Origin: an uncultured Porphyromonadaceae bacterium
GTDB taxonomy: Bacteria > Bacteroidota > Bacteroidia > Bacteroidales > Muribaculaceae
DNA: 64,000 bases
NCBI GenBank assembly: GCA_947177405.1
Contig: CAMWUJ010000001.1
Span: 1-64,000 of the forward strand
Direction: 5' to 3'
Positions 1 through 11,149 of this stretch are shown piece after piece. A program made the translations under genes and the position numbers. The first letter of the stretch is position 1, and each line of letters begins with the position of its first letter. The notes under the pieces were generated by a model. It searched no databases. It had not been told where the DNA came from and saw only the letters and a list, made by a program, of their open reading frames with translations.

Positions 1-43
1 CCCCTGTCCTCCCGTTCTCCCGTCTATATTTATTATCCTCCTG

Positions 44-541
44 TCATTCGGTCAGAGTGAGCCAGATGTGGGCACACGCTTCGGCATCTGCCAACGCATG
101 ATGGTGATTCTCAAGGTCGAATCCGCAACGGGCCGCCACTGTGTGGAGCTTGTGATTAGGAAGTTCGCGTCCGAATGTCCTTCGTGACATCCGGCAGGAA
201 CAATAAAACCGGTAACCAGGATAAGGCATCTTGTAAGCCTCAAACACTGCCCTCAGACACCCCTCGTCGAAAGGAGAATTATGGGCCACAAGGGGAAGTC
301 CCTCAAGACGGGGAGCGATCATGGCCCATACCTCCGGAAAAGGATTGGCATCATAAGTGTCAGTTCGAGTTAGACCATGAATAGCTGTGGTGAATGGAGA
401 ATAATAATTAGGATAAGGACGGATAAGACTATAGAATTTTTCGACCACCTTTCCATCGCGCACAATCACGATACCCACGCTGCACACGCTCGACCGCTTC
501 CCGTTGGCAGTTTCAAAATCAATGGCTGCAAAATCTTTCAT
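44..541 (-). CDS. 3'-5' exonuclease, DnaQ-like (DNA pol III epsilon family)
   Basis: ORF with DFETA motif near N-terminus, HNSPFD and HHALADAEA motifs typical of DEDDh exonucleases. Confidence 0.88.
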   Translation of the reverse strand: MKDFAAIDFETANGKRSSVCSVGIVIVRDGKVVEKFYSLIRPYPNYYSPFTTAIHGLTRTDTYDANPFPEVWAMIAPRLEGLPLVAHNSPFDEGCLRAVFEAYKMPYPGYRFYCSCRMSRRTFGRELPNHKLHTVAARCGFDLENHHHALADAEACAHIWLTLTE

Positions 542-640
542 ATCTCTCTAACGATAGCCTCCCCGTCCTTATTGTAAAATTCAATCCACTTGACTTTCTT
601 CCTTTTTTTTATTAAATTTGCATCATAGAATGCATTCGAA

Positions 641-2665
641 ATGAGCGATAATCTTTTTAATACAAATAATCCTGACGAATTAGAAATCCAAGAGAACGAA
701 ACGGAGATCTCCAACTCCGCCGCAGGCTCTTATACCGACGACGCCATCCAGACCCTCGACTGGAACGAACATATCCGCCGCCGTCCCGGTATGTATATCG
801 GCAAGCTCGGCGACGGTACGCATAATGATGACGGTATCTATGTGCTGGTGAAGGAGGTGGTGGATAATTCCATCGATGAATTCAACATGGGTGCCGGCAA
901 GCGTATCGACATCTCTCTCTCCGAAGAGGGAGAGGTGACTGTGCGCGACTATGGTCGTGGTATTCCTTTGGGAAAAGTGAAGGAGGTGGCTTCCAACATC
1001 AACACCGGTGGTAAATTCGATGGTGAAAACTTCAAGAAATCTGTCGGCCTTAACGGCGTGGGTCTCAAGGCTGTAAATGCTCTTTCCACTTATTGCCGCG
1101 TAGCCTCGGTGCGCGACGGGAAGATGGTGGAGGTGGAGTTTGACAGAGGTAAACTCCTCCGCCAGTCCGACCTCCTCGACACTAAGGAGCCCAACGGCAC
1201 TTATGTGAGATTCACTCCCGACAACGAGCTTTTCCAGAACTATAAATTCAATCCCGAGTTTGTGGAGACAATGGTGAAGAACTACACCTACCTCAACACC
1301 GGTCTCCAGATTTTCTATAACGGGAAGAAATATCTTTCTCGTCATGGTCTGCTCGACTTGCTGAAGGACAACATGACTTCCGATCCCCTCTACCCTATCA
1401 TTCATCTCAAGGGCGAGGATATTGAGGTGGTGCTCACCCACACTGCCCAATACGGTGAGGAGTATTATTCTTTTGTCAACGGACAGCATACCACTCAGGG
1501 CGGAACACACCTTTCGGCTTTCCGCGAACATGTGAGCCGCACCATCAAGGAATTCTCAGGTAAGAACTTTGAGTTTTCCGATATCCGCAACGGTATGGTG
1601 GCGGCGGTGGCGGTCAAGATTCAGGAGCCGGTGTTCGAAAGCCAGACAAAGACCAAACTCGGATCCAAGACAGTGGCTCCCAACAGCGAGTTGACCGTGA
1701 ATAAATTCATCGGTGATTTCATAAAGAAAGAGCTCGATGATTACCTTCACAAACACACAGATGTGGCGGAGGCCATGCTCACCAAGATAGCGGCCAACGA
1801 GAAGGAGCGCAAGGCCATGGCCGGTGTTGCAAAACTCGCACGTGAGAAAGCCAAGAAGGTGAGTCTGCACAATAAGAAACTCCGTGATTGTCGCATCCAT
1901 TACAACGATACCCGCAAGCCCAATGCCAAGACTGAAGACCGTCGCGATGACTCGGCTATCTTCATCACCGAGGGTCTGTCGGCTTCGGGAACCATCACAA
2001 AGGTGCGTAACGCCGAAACACAGGCCGTTTTCTCCCTGCGTGGAAAGCCTCTTAATTCTTTCGGCATGACACAGGAAGTGGTGTATAAAAACGATGAATT
2101 CAATCTCCTTCAAGCCGCCCTCAATATCGAGGACGGAATCGAAGGCCTGAGATATAACAAGGTGATCATAGCCACAGATGCCGATGTGGACGGTATGCAC
2201 ATACGCCTGCTTATCATCACTTTCTTCCTGATGTTTTTTCCCGACCTTGTGAAAAAAGGTCATGTCTATATTCTCCAGACCCCCCTTTTCCGTGTGAGAG
2301 ACAAGAATTCCACACGTCGCACCAAACGCAAACCGCGCCGAAAATCGGCTGTAAAAGGGAAAGAGGAGGATAGTGCAGAGGCTGAAGAGAAGGATACAGT
2401 GTATTGCTACACGGATGCCGAACGCGAAGAGGCTATCGCGCGTTTCGGCAATAATGCAGAGATCACTCGTTTCAAAGGTCTGGGTGAAATCAACGATGCC
2501 GAGTTCGCAGAATTCATCGGACCCGACATGCGTCTTGACCGCGTGAAACTGAAGCGTGAGGATGCCGTGGATAAACTTCTGGAATTCTATATGGGAAAAA
2601 ACACTATGGAGCGCCAGAATTTCATCATTAATAATCTTGTGATCGAAGATGACTCCCAGATCTAA
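641..2665 (+). CDS. parE: DNA topoisomerase IV subunit B (type IIA topoisomerase ATPase subunit)
   Basis: [54 protein letters not shown] and RFKGLGEI motifs; coaD directly downstream. Confidence 0.9.
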   Translation: MSDNLFNTNNPDELEIQENETEISNSAAGSYTDDAIQTLDWNEHIRRRPGMYIGKLGDGTHNDDGIYVLVKEVVDNSIDEFNMGAGKRIDISLSEEGEVTVRDYGRGIPLGKVKEVASNINTGGKFDGENFKKSVGLNGVGLKAVNALSTYCRVASVRDGKMVEVEFDRGKLLRQSDLLDTKEPNGTYVRFTPDNELFQNYKFNPEFVETMVKNYTYLNTGLQIFYNGKKYLSRHGLLDLLKDNMTSDPLYPIIHLKGEDIEVVLTHTAQYGEEYYSFVNGQHTTQGGTHLSAFREHVSRTIKEFSGKNFEFSDIRNGMVAAVAVKIQEPVFESQTKTKLGSKTVAPNSELTVNKFIGDFIKKELDDYLHKHTDVAEAMLTKIAANEKERKAMAGVAKLAREKAKKVSLHNKKLRDCRIHYNDTRKPNAKTEDRRDDSAIFITEGLSASGTITKVRNAETQAVFSLRGKPLNSFGMTQEVVYKNDEFNLLQAALNIEDGIEGLRYNKVIIATDADVDGMHIRLLIITFFLMFFPDLVKKGHVYILQTPLFRVRDKNSTRRTKRKPRRKSAVKGKEEDSAEAEEKDTVYCYTDAEREEAIARFGNNAEITRFKGLGEINDAEFAEFIGPDMRLDRVKLKREDAVDKLLEFYMGKNTMERQNFIINNLVIEDDSQI

Positions 2666-3125
2666 TTCTAAAACCGCTCTTTTCGCCGGATCTTTCAATC
2701 CCTTCACAATCGGCCATCTCCGGATTGTGGAGCGCGCGCTCAATATAGTGGACCGCGTGGTGGTGGCTATCGGATACAATATCAACAAACCCCTCTCAAA
2801 TGAAGATCTGGAGAAAAGGATGGATCAGATCCTACGGGGAGTGAGTCATCTGAATAAACCAAACTGCGATCCACGTGTCTTAATCACATGTTATCACGGG
2901 TTGACCGCTGAATTCGCAGCCTCCATCGGAGCCGATATTCTCCTGAGAGGCATCAGAAGCATGACCGATTTCGAATATGAGAAAAATCTTGCCGATGTGA
3001 ACCTCAAAATTCTTGGCATCGACACGATGTTTCTTATCTCGGAGCCGGAAACGGGGCATATCTCATCATCAACTGTCAGAGAACTGGCAGCCAACGGATT
3101 TGATGTCAGTCCGTTGATTCCATGA
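2649..3125 (+). CDS. coaD: phosphopantetheine adenylyltransferase
   Basis: [19 protein letters not shown] nucleotidyltransferase motif and [14 protein letters not shown]; starts inside the 3' end of parE. Confidence 0.92.
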   Translation: MTPRSNSKTALFAGSFNPFTIGHLRIVERALNIVDRVVVAIGYNINKPLSNEDLEKRMDQILRGVSHLNKPNCDPRVLITCYHGLTAEFAASIGADILLRGIRSMTDFEYEKNLADVNLKILGIDTMFLISEPETGHISSSTVRELAANGFDVSPLIP

Positions 3126-3188
3126 TAAGCAACATTCTCTAATAGTTTCAAAAACTATCCGGATTATTTCCAAAATCAATATTGAAAA

Positions 3189-4796
3189 ATGAAGAAAAAA
3201 ATCATATTCCTCTCATTGCTTGCATGTGGCATGGTGTTCGCAGCCATCAAGGGTCAGATGCAACCACACCATAAACTCCAGATGGCTGAGAATGCCATTT
3301 CTCAGCTCTATGTGGATACTGTGAATGAAGATAAACTTGTGGAGGCCGCCATAAAGGGGATGTTGGAAGATCTCGATCCCCATTCCTCTTATTCAAATGC
3401 TGAGGAAACCAAAGAACTCAATGAGCCGTTAGCCGGTAATTTCAGTGGCATCGGCATAACTTTCAATATGAACAAGGATACGCTATATGTGATCCAGACT
3501 GTGAGCGGGGGTCCCTCCGAGCGTGTGGGAATTTTTGCGGGCGACCGCATCATAGCCGTGAACGATTCCTCGATTGCCGGAATGAAGATGAAAAATTCGG
3601 CTATAATGAAGAAACTTCGCGGTCCTAAAGGCACAAAGGTGGATGTGAAGGTGCTCCGCCGTTCCCAGGGCGTATCGGATACCATCGATTTCCGCATCAC
3701 CCGCGCCGATATCCCCATATATAGTATAGATGCCTCATACATGGTTGATCCCGCCACCGGCTATATCCGTATCAGCCGTTTCTCTGCCGAGACCCATAAG
3801 GAACTGATCAATGCTCTTTCCGATCTGAAGAAACAGGGAATGAAACAACTTATCCTCGACCTTGTGGATAATGGTGGCGGATATCTTAACGCTGCCGTGG
3901 ATGTATTGAGCGAATTCCTGGAACCGGGAAAAACAGCTGTATATACCGAAGGAACCAACTCTTCAAGATTTGATTTCAAAACAGAACCCGACAAACTCAA
4001 GCCCCTTTTCCAAGACGGGCGCCTGGTGATCATGACCAACCAATACAGTGCCTCTGCCGCCGAGATCACTTCCGGCGCCGTGCAGGATTGGGATCGCGGT
4101 CTTATCGTGGGCCGTCGCACTTATGGGAAAGGACTCGTGCAACGTCCTATCCCCTTCCCCGACGGATCTATGATGCGACTCACTGTGGCTCATTATTATA
4201 CCCCCACCGGACGAGATATCCAGAAACCATATAAGAAAGGCGACCAGAAGGCGTATAACAAGGATATCCTCGACCGATTCAACAATGGCGAACTCATGCA
4301 TGAGGATTCCATCAAATATATCGACTCACTGAAGGTCAAGACCCTCCGTCTCGGGCGTCCGATATATGGAGGAGGCGGCATCTCTCCCGACCGCTTCGTG
4401 CCGCTCGACACAATGGACTTTACGAAATATTATCGTGACGTGCAGGCCAAAGGCGTGATCAATCAATTCGCTATCAAATATGTGGAGGATAACCGTAAGT
4501 ATCTAAAAAGCCGGTTCAAGACTGATGATGAGTTTGTGAAAGAGTTTGAGATCACCCCCGATATGCTGAAAACCATATATGATATGGCAGCAAAAGAGGG
4601 TGTGGATCTAAACGAGGAACAGGCCAAGCAGAGCGAACCTCTTCTCAAGATGGTGACCAAAGGTCTTATAGGACGCGACATATTCGATCAGGCCACATAT
4701 TTCAAGGTATATAATGGCTACGACCCCATCTTCCGTGAGGCCTATCAACTGATCAATTCAAAAGAATACGACCGCCTTCTCTCTGCTCCAAAGTAA
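3189..4796 (+). CDS. S41 family carboxy-terminal processing peptidase with PDZ domain
   Basis: Signal-like N-terminus, PDZ region, YSASAAEITSGAVQDWDRG catalytic region. Confidence 0.92.
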   Translation: MKKKIIFLSLLACGMVFAAIKGQMQPHHKLQMAENAISQLYVDTVNEDKLVEAAIKGMLEDLDPHSSYSNAEETKELNEPLAGNFSGIGITFNMNKDTLYVIQTVSGGPSERVGIFAGDRIIAVNDSSIAGMKMKNSAIMKKLRGPKGTKVDVKVLRRSQGVSDTIDFRITRADIPIYSIDASYMVDPATGYIRISRFSAETHKELINALSDLKKQGMKQLILDLVDNGGGYLNAAVDVLSEFLEPGKTAVYTEGTNSSRFDFKTEPDKLKPLFQDGRLVIMTNQYSASAAEITSGAVQDWDRGLIVGRRTYGKGLVQRPIPFPDGSMMRLTVAHYYTPTGRDIQKPYKKGDQKAYNKDILDRFNNGELMHEDSIKYIDSLKVKTLRLGRPIYGGGGISPDRFVPLDTMDFTKYYRDVQAKGVINQFAIKYVEDNRKYLKSRFKTDDEFVKEFEITPDMLKTIYDMAAKEGVDLNEEQAKQSEPLLKMVTKGLIGRDIFDQATYFKVYNGYDPIFREAYQLINSKEYDRLLSAPK

Positions 4797-4837
4797 CAGA
4801 TCGTTCCTATCCAGCTTTCCCCACTAATAACATCAAT

Positions 4838-6247
4838 ATGAAGAAACGCTTGTCGATTTCATTGCCGGCCATGGTGTCGATCATTCTCTTCTCCTCTCTT
4901 TCACTCGCCGCTCAGGAGGCACCCGAAAATGGTATCTCACTTTTCGGGTTTCCGAGGATATTCCGTGGTTATCGCTACGTTCGCCCCCCGAAGCCTCTTA
5001 TCGCCGACACCACTCTTACGCCGGGTCTATTCAAGGAGTTATATTTCCGTCATGTCCCCGACACTGTGGAGCGAGTGGTATATTCTCCGGTGGCCGACGA
5101 GGATAACCCCTGGGATCTGGCTGATCTTCCGAAAGGGGAACGCGACTCGGTAATTGTGAAAGAGGCGGTGGAATATCAGATTTCTCCGGTTATCACGGGA
5201 GATGTGGTGCCCGAGTGGCTCACCCATGCCGCGGAATCTTTCCGCAGACAAGCAGATATGATTTATTTGGGGATGCTGGAACATCCCTTGCCTACCGACA
5301 AGGCGTTCTGGCATCTTCCTGTGCCTCCATCCATGCCGGTGGAGGAGGTGAGCTACTATTCTTTTTTAAAGAACCAGCATTTCAATCTGGGTCTTGAGTC
5401 TGCCGGAGGCACTCCCACGGAAATAGAGAAGGTCCACTGGCTACATGTATTCAATATCGGAGTGCAGTTTTCACAAGCATATCTCTCAAGAAACTGGTAT
5501 CAAGGTGGAAACAATTATCTTTCGTTACTTGGCAATTTCCTATGGGATGTGCAGCTGAACCAGGTGTTTCATCCCAACATGATGTTTCAGAGCACCCTCA
5601 GCTATAAGTTGGGTCTCAACTCCACAGCTGATAATCCGATCCATAAATATTCCATCTCGGAAGATCTCTTCCAATACAACCTGAAGGCCGGTTATAAAGC
5701 CGCCCATCATTGGTATTATTCATTCACCACACAATTCAAGACCCAGCTCCTCAATAGCTATCCCTCCGACTCAATGGATCGCATGGCAAGCTTTCTGACT
5801 CCTGCCACTCTTACCTTAGGTCTCGGTATGACATATACTAAGGAGAATGTCAAGAAAACCGTGGTGTTCAATGCCTCAATCTCCCCCCTCTCCTATAACC
5901 TCAAAACCGCCATTGATCCCCATGTGGATCATTCCATCTTCGGAATGGCACAGAATGTTAAGACGGTGAGCGAATTCGGTAGTACGGCCGAACTGACCCT
6001 CAACTGGAAGATATGGGACAATATTCTCTATAAGACACGTCTCTTTCTCTTCACCGACTATAAACAGAGCAATGCGGATTGGCAGAATACTCTTGAATTT
6101 CAGTTCAACCGCTTCTTCTCCACCCAGCTCTACATCAATCTTCGATATGACTCCACAGCCGATAAGAGTATCGACCCAAAATGGAAACGCTGGATGATGA
6201 AGGAAATCCTTTCGGTGGGTCTCTCTTATTCATTCTCCACCAAATAA
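4838..6247 (+). CDS. DUF3078-like outer-membrane-associated protein
   Basis: Signal peptide; NWYQGGNNYLSLLGNF and beta-rich C-terminus typical of the family. Confidence 0.7.
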   Translation: MKKRLSISLPAMVSIILFSSLSLAAQEAPENGISLFGFPRIFRGYRYVRPPKPLIADTTLTPGLFKELYFRHVPDTVERVVYSPVADEDNPWDLADLPKGERDSVIVKEAVEYQISPVITGDVVPEWLTHAAESFRRQADMIYLGMLEHPLPTDKAFWHLPVPPSMPVEEVSYYSFLKNQHFNLGLESAGGTPTEIEKVHWLHVFNIGVQFSQAYLSRNWYQGGNNYLSLLGNFLWDVQLNQVFHPNMMFQSTLSYKLGLNSTADNPIHKYSISEDLFQYNLKAGYKAAHHWYYSFTTQFKTQLLNSYPSDSMDRMASFLTPATLTLGLGMTYTKENVKKTVVFNASISPLSYNLKTAIDPHVDHSIFGMAQNVKTVSEFGSTAELTLNWKIWDNILYKTRLFLFTDYKQSNADWQNTLEFQFNRFFSTQLYINLRYDSTADKSIDPKWKRWMMKEILSVGLSYSFSTK

Positions 6248-6336
6248 AACAGGGAAAATATCCTTAAAAGAAAATTAGGGAAAATATCCTTAAAAAAAGA
6301 AAGTTTCAGATTTTGCCAAACCCAATGAAATAAAAG

Positions 6337-6900
6337 ATGCACCGTATTTTCCTTCTTATAATAATATTGATGGGAACGCTCCCCATCTTTTCCGGTCAGA
6401 GAATATCCGACATGGGAGCGGCCCTTGATTTCTGCCGGGAGGCGCCGCTCGACAAAATAGAAGGAATATGGGAATTTCCAGCCGACAATACAGTGGTACT
6501 TATCTCCCGCGACCGCAGTCAACCCAAGACATTCTATAACATCATTGTGGTCTCCACACCCGATTGTCGCCTTAATCCCGGAGATAAGATCGGGGAAATG
6601 ACACCTTCGGTTGACCAAAACAAATATCTTCTCTCCCTATATCGTTCGCAGAAAAACAACCTCCTCTCCGATCCGGGAAAATGCTCTGCAATATTCAACG
6701 ATAAGGATGGTACGATCAAAGTGGAGGCCCGTAGCCTCAAAGTGAAAATTTCATCTCGCATATATTCTTTTCTTCCACAGTTCTGGAGATTACTTTCCAT
6801 GTTTAAGGTGAATGATCCTGCGGCATCGCTGCCTGACGGTCTTGTCCGGATCTATCCTTACCCTGCTCCTTCCAAAGCTGATTATCCACGTTATCTTTAA
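6337..6900 (+). CDS. hypothetical secreted protein
   Basis: Signal-like N-terminus, codon usage consistent with neighbours. Confidence 0.6.
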   Translation: MHRIFLLIIILMGTLPIFSGQRISDMGAALDFCREAPLDKIEGIWEFPADNTVVLISRDRSQPKTFYNIIVVSTPDCRLNPGDKIGEMTPSVDQNKYLLSLYRSQKNNLLSDPGKCSAIFNDKDGTIKVEARSLKVKISSRIYSFLPQFWRLLSMFKVNDPAASLPDGLVRIYPYPAPSKADYPRYL

Positions 6901-6910
6901 GTATTTCCTT

Positions 6911-7426
6911 ATGTATTCCCGTTGTAATATTCTCTTTATCCTTCTTTCATTTCTCTTCATGTTCTCTTTATCTTTACCCTCGGAGGCACGTAAAATAAGC
7001 CTCAAACTGTCAGCTTCCGAGACAAAAGAGGAGCAAGAGGAACAGGAGATGACTGCGGGAAGTTTCATGGTGGCTTCCCAATGCGAAAGTTGCAACAACG
7101 GCTACCGTATCGACCAGGTGACATTCGCAGGATTCGACAAGAAGATCAACTCCTCAATGGAGTCTTTTTTCATCACAAATCATACCGACCGCACACTCAC
7201 TGCAATAGCCTTATATATCGATTATCTCACCCCCGACGGACGTCAGCTTCACAAGAAATATTATAAGCTCGCCTGCAATATTCCACCGGGCGAGACGCGG
7301 AAAGCGGATATAAAATCCTGGGACACCCAACATTCATTCTATTATGTGAAAAGCGCCCCACCCAAAGGCGGAGGGTCACCTTTTACCGTGAAATTCGATC
7401 CGATTGCATATTATCTCAGATTTTAA
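6911..7426 (+). CDS. hypothetical exported protein
   Basis: Start re-assigned to the ATG at 6911 (MYSRCNILFILLSFLF); 3' end overlaps the convergent ClC gene by 11 bp. Confidence 0.6.
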   Translation: MYSRCNILFILLSFLFMFSLSLPSEARKISLKLSASETKEEQEEQEMTAGSFMVASQCESCNNGYRIDQVTFAGFDKKINSSMESFFITNHTDRTLTAIALYIDYLTPDGRQLHKKYYKLACNIPPGETRKADIKSWDTQHSFYYVKSAPPKGGGSPFTVKFDPIAYYLRF

Positions 7427-8768
7427 TGCTTTTTCGATTGTCCCAAAGCATTACCACGCCATAGCTTAAAGCAGAAACAATCAGGAAGCCGAACATGAAC
7501 TGATAACTATTGCTCATCTCGGCTGTGATGAATATTGCCATCAGCGGAGCCTTGATAGTGCCGGTCATCACTCCGGCCATCCCGAGTAACGCATAATTTT
7601 CCACCGGCAGAGTGCAACCGAACCATGTATTCATTATCAATCCGAAGAGGAGGCCGGCAAGACACCCTGCGAACAAAGTGGGAGCGAAAGAACCCGCCAC
7701 ACCTCCGCCATCAATAGTGGCGGCGACCATGATTCCTTTAAGAAGAAGCACCCCGGTGACCACCAGCATCAACACATGGGTGGAGGAGAGACCCGTATAA
7801 AAAGGACTATAGCTCAAAAGTTCGGAGGGGCGACAATTGATTATTTTATCCACTACCGTATAACCCTCACCAAACAAAGAGGGAAAAAAGAAGATGGATA
7901 CCGAGAGGATAATACCGGCGCTTACCGCGCGAAGCCATGGATTGTTCATCCTACCTAACAGCTTCGACATATTTGTTTTCGAATAATTATAATAAATGCT
8001 ATATACACCGCAGAAAAGTCCTAAAAGACTCATCCATATAAAATTGGCCGGATCAAATGGCATATAGTCCACAAACTTCAGATCGAAAGCGAATCCACCG
8101 AAAGCAAGGGCAGTGCATGAGGAGATAAGACAAGCCGCGATCAAGGCTATGACAGGGAGAGTGGATAACTCAAGACCCAATACTTCCAAAGTGAACAAAG
8201 CACCACCTACAGGCGATTTGAATATGCCCGCTATTCCGGCTCCGGCTCCTATTCCCACCAATAGCCGCATCCAGCGCGGGTCGATCTTCAGCCAGCGGGC
8301 GAAGTTGCTCGCAATAGCGGCTCCCGTGTAGGCGCTCGGACCTTCTGCACCTGCAGATCCTCCAAAACCGATCGTGACCGAACATCCTATAATGTTGGTG
8401 TACATCAAATCTTTCGAAAGCTCATATTTTCCATCCTTGAGATCACGCTTGATCATTGCAGTGCCGTGTGAGAGGTCTTGCTTTAAGATATAACGCTGGA
8501 AAACCATCGCTAAAATAATTCCGGCTACCGGCAATATGAGGAATATATAGTTGGAACTGTCGGCTTTCATTCCGAGAGAAGCAAGCTTTCCAATCCATTT
8601 TATGGCCTCCTTCATAAGGAATGTGGCTAATCCGGTCACAATTCCTATCGCCACCACGGCCAACAGCAGCCTCCGGACAGGAGTGGGGATGGCATGTGGT
8701 GAAGAGGGGTCGGAAGAGGACGGTGTGGCAGATGGAGCTGATATAGTATTGGTATCGGTGGAATTCAT
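7416..8768 (-). CDS. ClC-family chloride channel/antiporter
   Basis: GFGGSAGAEGPSAYTG, GIGAGAGIAGIFKSPVGGALFTLEVL and GGGVAGSFAPTLFAG motifs. Confidence 0.93.
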   Translation of the reverse strand: MNSTDTNTISAPSATPSSSDPSSPHAIPTPVRRLLLAVVAIGIVTGLATFLMKEAIKWIGKLASLGMKADSSNYIFLILPVAGIILAMVFQRYILKQDLSHGTAMIKRDLKDGKYELSKDLMYTNIIGCSVTIGFGGSAGAEGPSAYTGAAIASNFARWLKIDPRWMRLLVGIGAGAGIAGIFKSPVGGALFTLEVLGLELSTLPVIALIAACLISSCTALAFGGFAFDLKFVDYMPFDPANFIWMSLLGLFCGVYSIYYNYSKTNMSKLLGRMNNPWLRAVSAGIILSVSIFFFPSLFGEGYTVVDKIINCRPSELLSYSPFYTGLSSTHVLMLVVTGVLLLKGIMVAATIDGGGVAGSFAPTLFAGCLAGLLFGLIMNTWFGCTLPVENYALLGMAGVMTGTIKAPLMAIFITAEMSNSYQFMFGFLIVSALSYGVVMLWDNRKSIKI

Positions 8769-8873
8769 AACTATCTTTTATATTTATTAATTCAATATCC
8801 ATAAAATAGTTCAATCTATTCTTCGTTTTTTATTAACATATTAGTTTAGACTTAATTCTTTAATTATACCGGT

Positions 8874-11042
8874 ATGAGATTAACTTTCCCCTCTTTATTA
8901 ATTTACATTTCAGTATATGCAGGTCTTCTGACGTGTTCGCTTCAATCATTTGCTGCCGGAACATACTCGGGCGACAGTGAGGAGATCCGCACTCCCGACG
9001 ACACCTATTATGCAGCTATAATCGAACTCGATGACAACAATGATATGATTGATCTTGAGAAAGAGGGTGTAATTATACTTCGCCAACGCGGGCAACTGCT
9101 TCTTTGCTATGTTCCCAATGAAACTAACAATCCCTCCACCCGTGCTGAATCCTCCAAAGACTTGCATAAAATAGAAGGAGTAAAAAATATACATCGCGGA
9201 AGGCGAACCGTCCCCTCGATGGACCGGGCTGTGGAATGGTTTGAAGCTTCCGCCATTCATACCGGCATATCTCTTCCGGCTCCTTATACCGGAAAAGGGG
9301 TGGTGACCGGAATATGTGATATAGGGATAGATCCCCTTCATGTGGCTTTTCTCGATGCAGAGGGAGAATCTCGCATAAAGAGACTGGTACAATATATTGA
9401 GGGAGACGGAAAACGCATAGACATGCACACTGCTCAGGAATATGCCGAATGGGAAACCGATACACGCGATAACTGGCACGCCACCCACGTGGCAGGAATC
9501 ATGGCCGGCAGCTATGGACGGTATTCGGGAATGGCACCTGATTCTGAAATCGTGATAACCACGTCGCATCTATCGGATGTGGGGCTGCTATGTGGCGCCG
9601 AAGATATTCTTGAATATGCCAAAGAGTGCGGAAAGCCTGCTGTGATAAATATGTCGATGGGAAATTTCATCGGCCCTCACGATGGATCTTCGCTTTTCTC
9701 ACGGTATCTTGATCTTATAGGGGAGGAAGCCACGGTGGTGCTCTCGGCCGGAAATGCGGGGAATATGGCCATATCTCTGAGGCACACCTTCTCCACGGAG
9801 AAGGACTCAGCAGCATTGGCTATCTACAGCACGGATTGGGTGCAGTTCAATCCTTATGGCGCAGTGGATATATGGAGCCTCGACTCCTCGCCTCTGAAAG
9901 TGAGGTTAGGCATCCGAGACAGCGACCGGGGAGAAGATGTCATCTATTATCCGTGGCAGTCACTTCAGGATGGTCAGACATATACCATCACTTCCGATCC
10001 CTGCTTTATTCCCTCCTCGCCGGATGACATTGCTAATCATGATCCCGATTTTGCCGGAATATACAAAGGATGGTTTTCCATTTCCGGAGGAATAGACCGG
10101 ACCAACGGCCGATATCATGCAATCTTGGAATATGACGCCCATACCGATATCATGTCAGACAAAGGGAGATGGGCCCGCTACGTGCCAGTGGTTGAGATAG
10201 CGGGAGAGAGCGGAACCACTGCGGAGATTTATGCCGACGGCCAATATACAGTGTTCCGTCAGCTCCCCGGAGAGCCGGCACCGGGATCACTCCTCTCCTT
10301 CAGCGACCTTGCCACAGGAAACAACCTTATAAGCGTGGGGATGTTTATCAACCGTGATTCACTTCCTCTTGCCAATGGTGAGATTATATCCACCGGAGAA
10401 GAGGCCGGGACTATCTCACCCCACAGCAGCTACGCCACCTTGGCCGACGGACGTGTCATGCCGATTACTGTGGCGCCGGGACAATCCATGATCTCTGCAA
10501 TCAGCAATCCCTATCTTGAGGCTAATCCGGATTCCGAGACCATTAATCTCACCGAGAATATAGGAGGGAAAGAGTATTCCTGGGCCACATGTTCGGGCAC
10601 TTCAATGTCGTCGCCATACGTGGCCGGAGCAATCGCCTGCTGGCTTGAAGCACTTCCGGGTCTTGATATCGACCAAATCAAGGAGATTGTTGCTGCTTCA
10701 AACCGTCATGATTATCCGGATAGAGAAAATCCGAGACACGGAAGCGGATGGTTTGATCCTCTTCAGGGTCTCAAATATGCCTTCGACAGATTCTCATCTG
10801 TATCAGTCCCCGATAACTCCGGACAGAGAAGCAGGCTATCCTATTCCGACAGAATTCTTACATTGTGGAATCCGGGACTCTCTAACGCTGCCATCGATAT
10901 ATATGCTTTCTCAGGCGAGAAAATAGTTTCCTATGAAAGCTCCCTTCCATCTGAATGCTTTTCACTCGATACTCTTCCTCCCGGTCTCTATATAGCTTCG
11001 CTGAGAAACTCCGGAGTCTCAATCAAGGTCTTACTGAAATAA
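8874..11042 (+). CDS. S8 (subtilisin-like) serine peptidase with possible type IX secretion C-terminal domain
   Basis: CDIGIDPLH (Asp), WHATHVAGIMAG (His), SGTSMSSPYVAG (Ser); C-terminal IDIYAFSGEKI...LPPGLYIASL resembles a T9SS sorting domain. Confidence 0.88.
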   Translation: MRLTFPSLLIYISVYAGLLTCSLQSFAAGTYSGDSEEIRTPDDTYYAAIIELDDNNDMIDLEKEGVIILRQRGQLLLCYVPNETNNPSTRAESSKDLHKIEGVKNIHRGRRTVPSMDRAVEWFEASAIHTGISLPAPYTGKGVVTGICDIGIDPLHVAFLDAEGESRIKRLVQYIEGDGKRIDMHTAQEYAEWETDTRDNWHATHVAGIMAGSYGRYSGMAPDSEIVITTSHLSDVGLLCGAEDILEYAKECGKPAVINMSMGNFIGPHDGSSLFSRYLDLIGEEATVVLSAGNAGNMAISLRHTFSTEKDSAALAIYSTDWVQFNPYGAVDIWSLDSSPLKVRLGIRDSDRGEDVIYYPWQSLQDGQTYTITSDPCFIPSSPDDIANHDPDFAGIYKGWFSISGGIDRTNGRYHAILEYDAHTDIMSDKGRWARYVPVVEIAGESGTTAEIYADGQYTVFRQLPGEPAPGSLLSFSDLATGNNLISVGMFINRDSLPLANGEIISTGEEAGTISPHSSYATLADGRVMPITVAPGQSMISAISNPYLEANPDSETINLTENIGGKEYSWATCSGTSMSSPYVAGAIACWLEALPGLDIDQIKEIVAASNRHDYPDRENPRHGSGWFDPLQGLKYAFDRFSSVSVPDNSGQRSRLSYSDRILTLWNPGLSNAAIDIYAFSGEKIVSYESSLPSECFSLDTLPPGLYIASLRNSGVSIKVLLK

Positions 11043-11064
11043 GAATAAACTGAAATAAGAATAA

Positions 11065-11106
11065 GCTGAAAAGCCGGAGTCGTAGCTGCGACTCCGGCTT
11101 TTCAGC
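11065..11106 (+). terminator. intrinsic terminator (probably bidirectional)
   Basis: Perfect 18-bp stem gctgaaaagccggagtcg-tagctg-cgactccggcttttcagc after the S8 peptidase. Confidence 0.85.
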
Positions 11107-11149
11107 ATTTTATATGGAAGTTGTCTAAACTTATTGTAAGCATGAGATC

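Noticed and set aside
680-2788. Long antisense ORFs opposite parE (283 and 410 codons)
   Set aside because: Mirror of strong parE coding with no family resemblance; typical of GC3-biased genes
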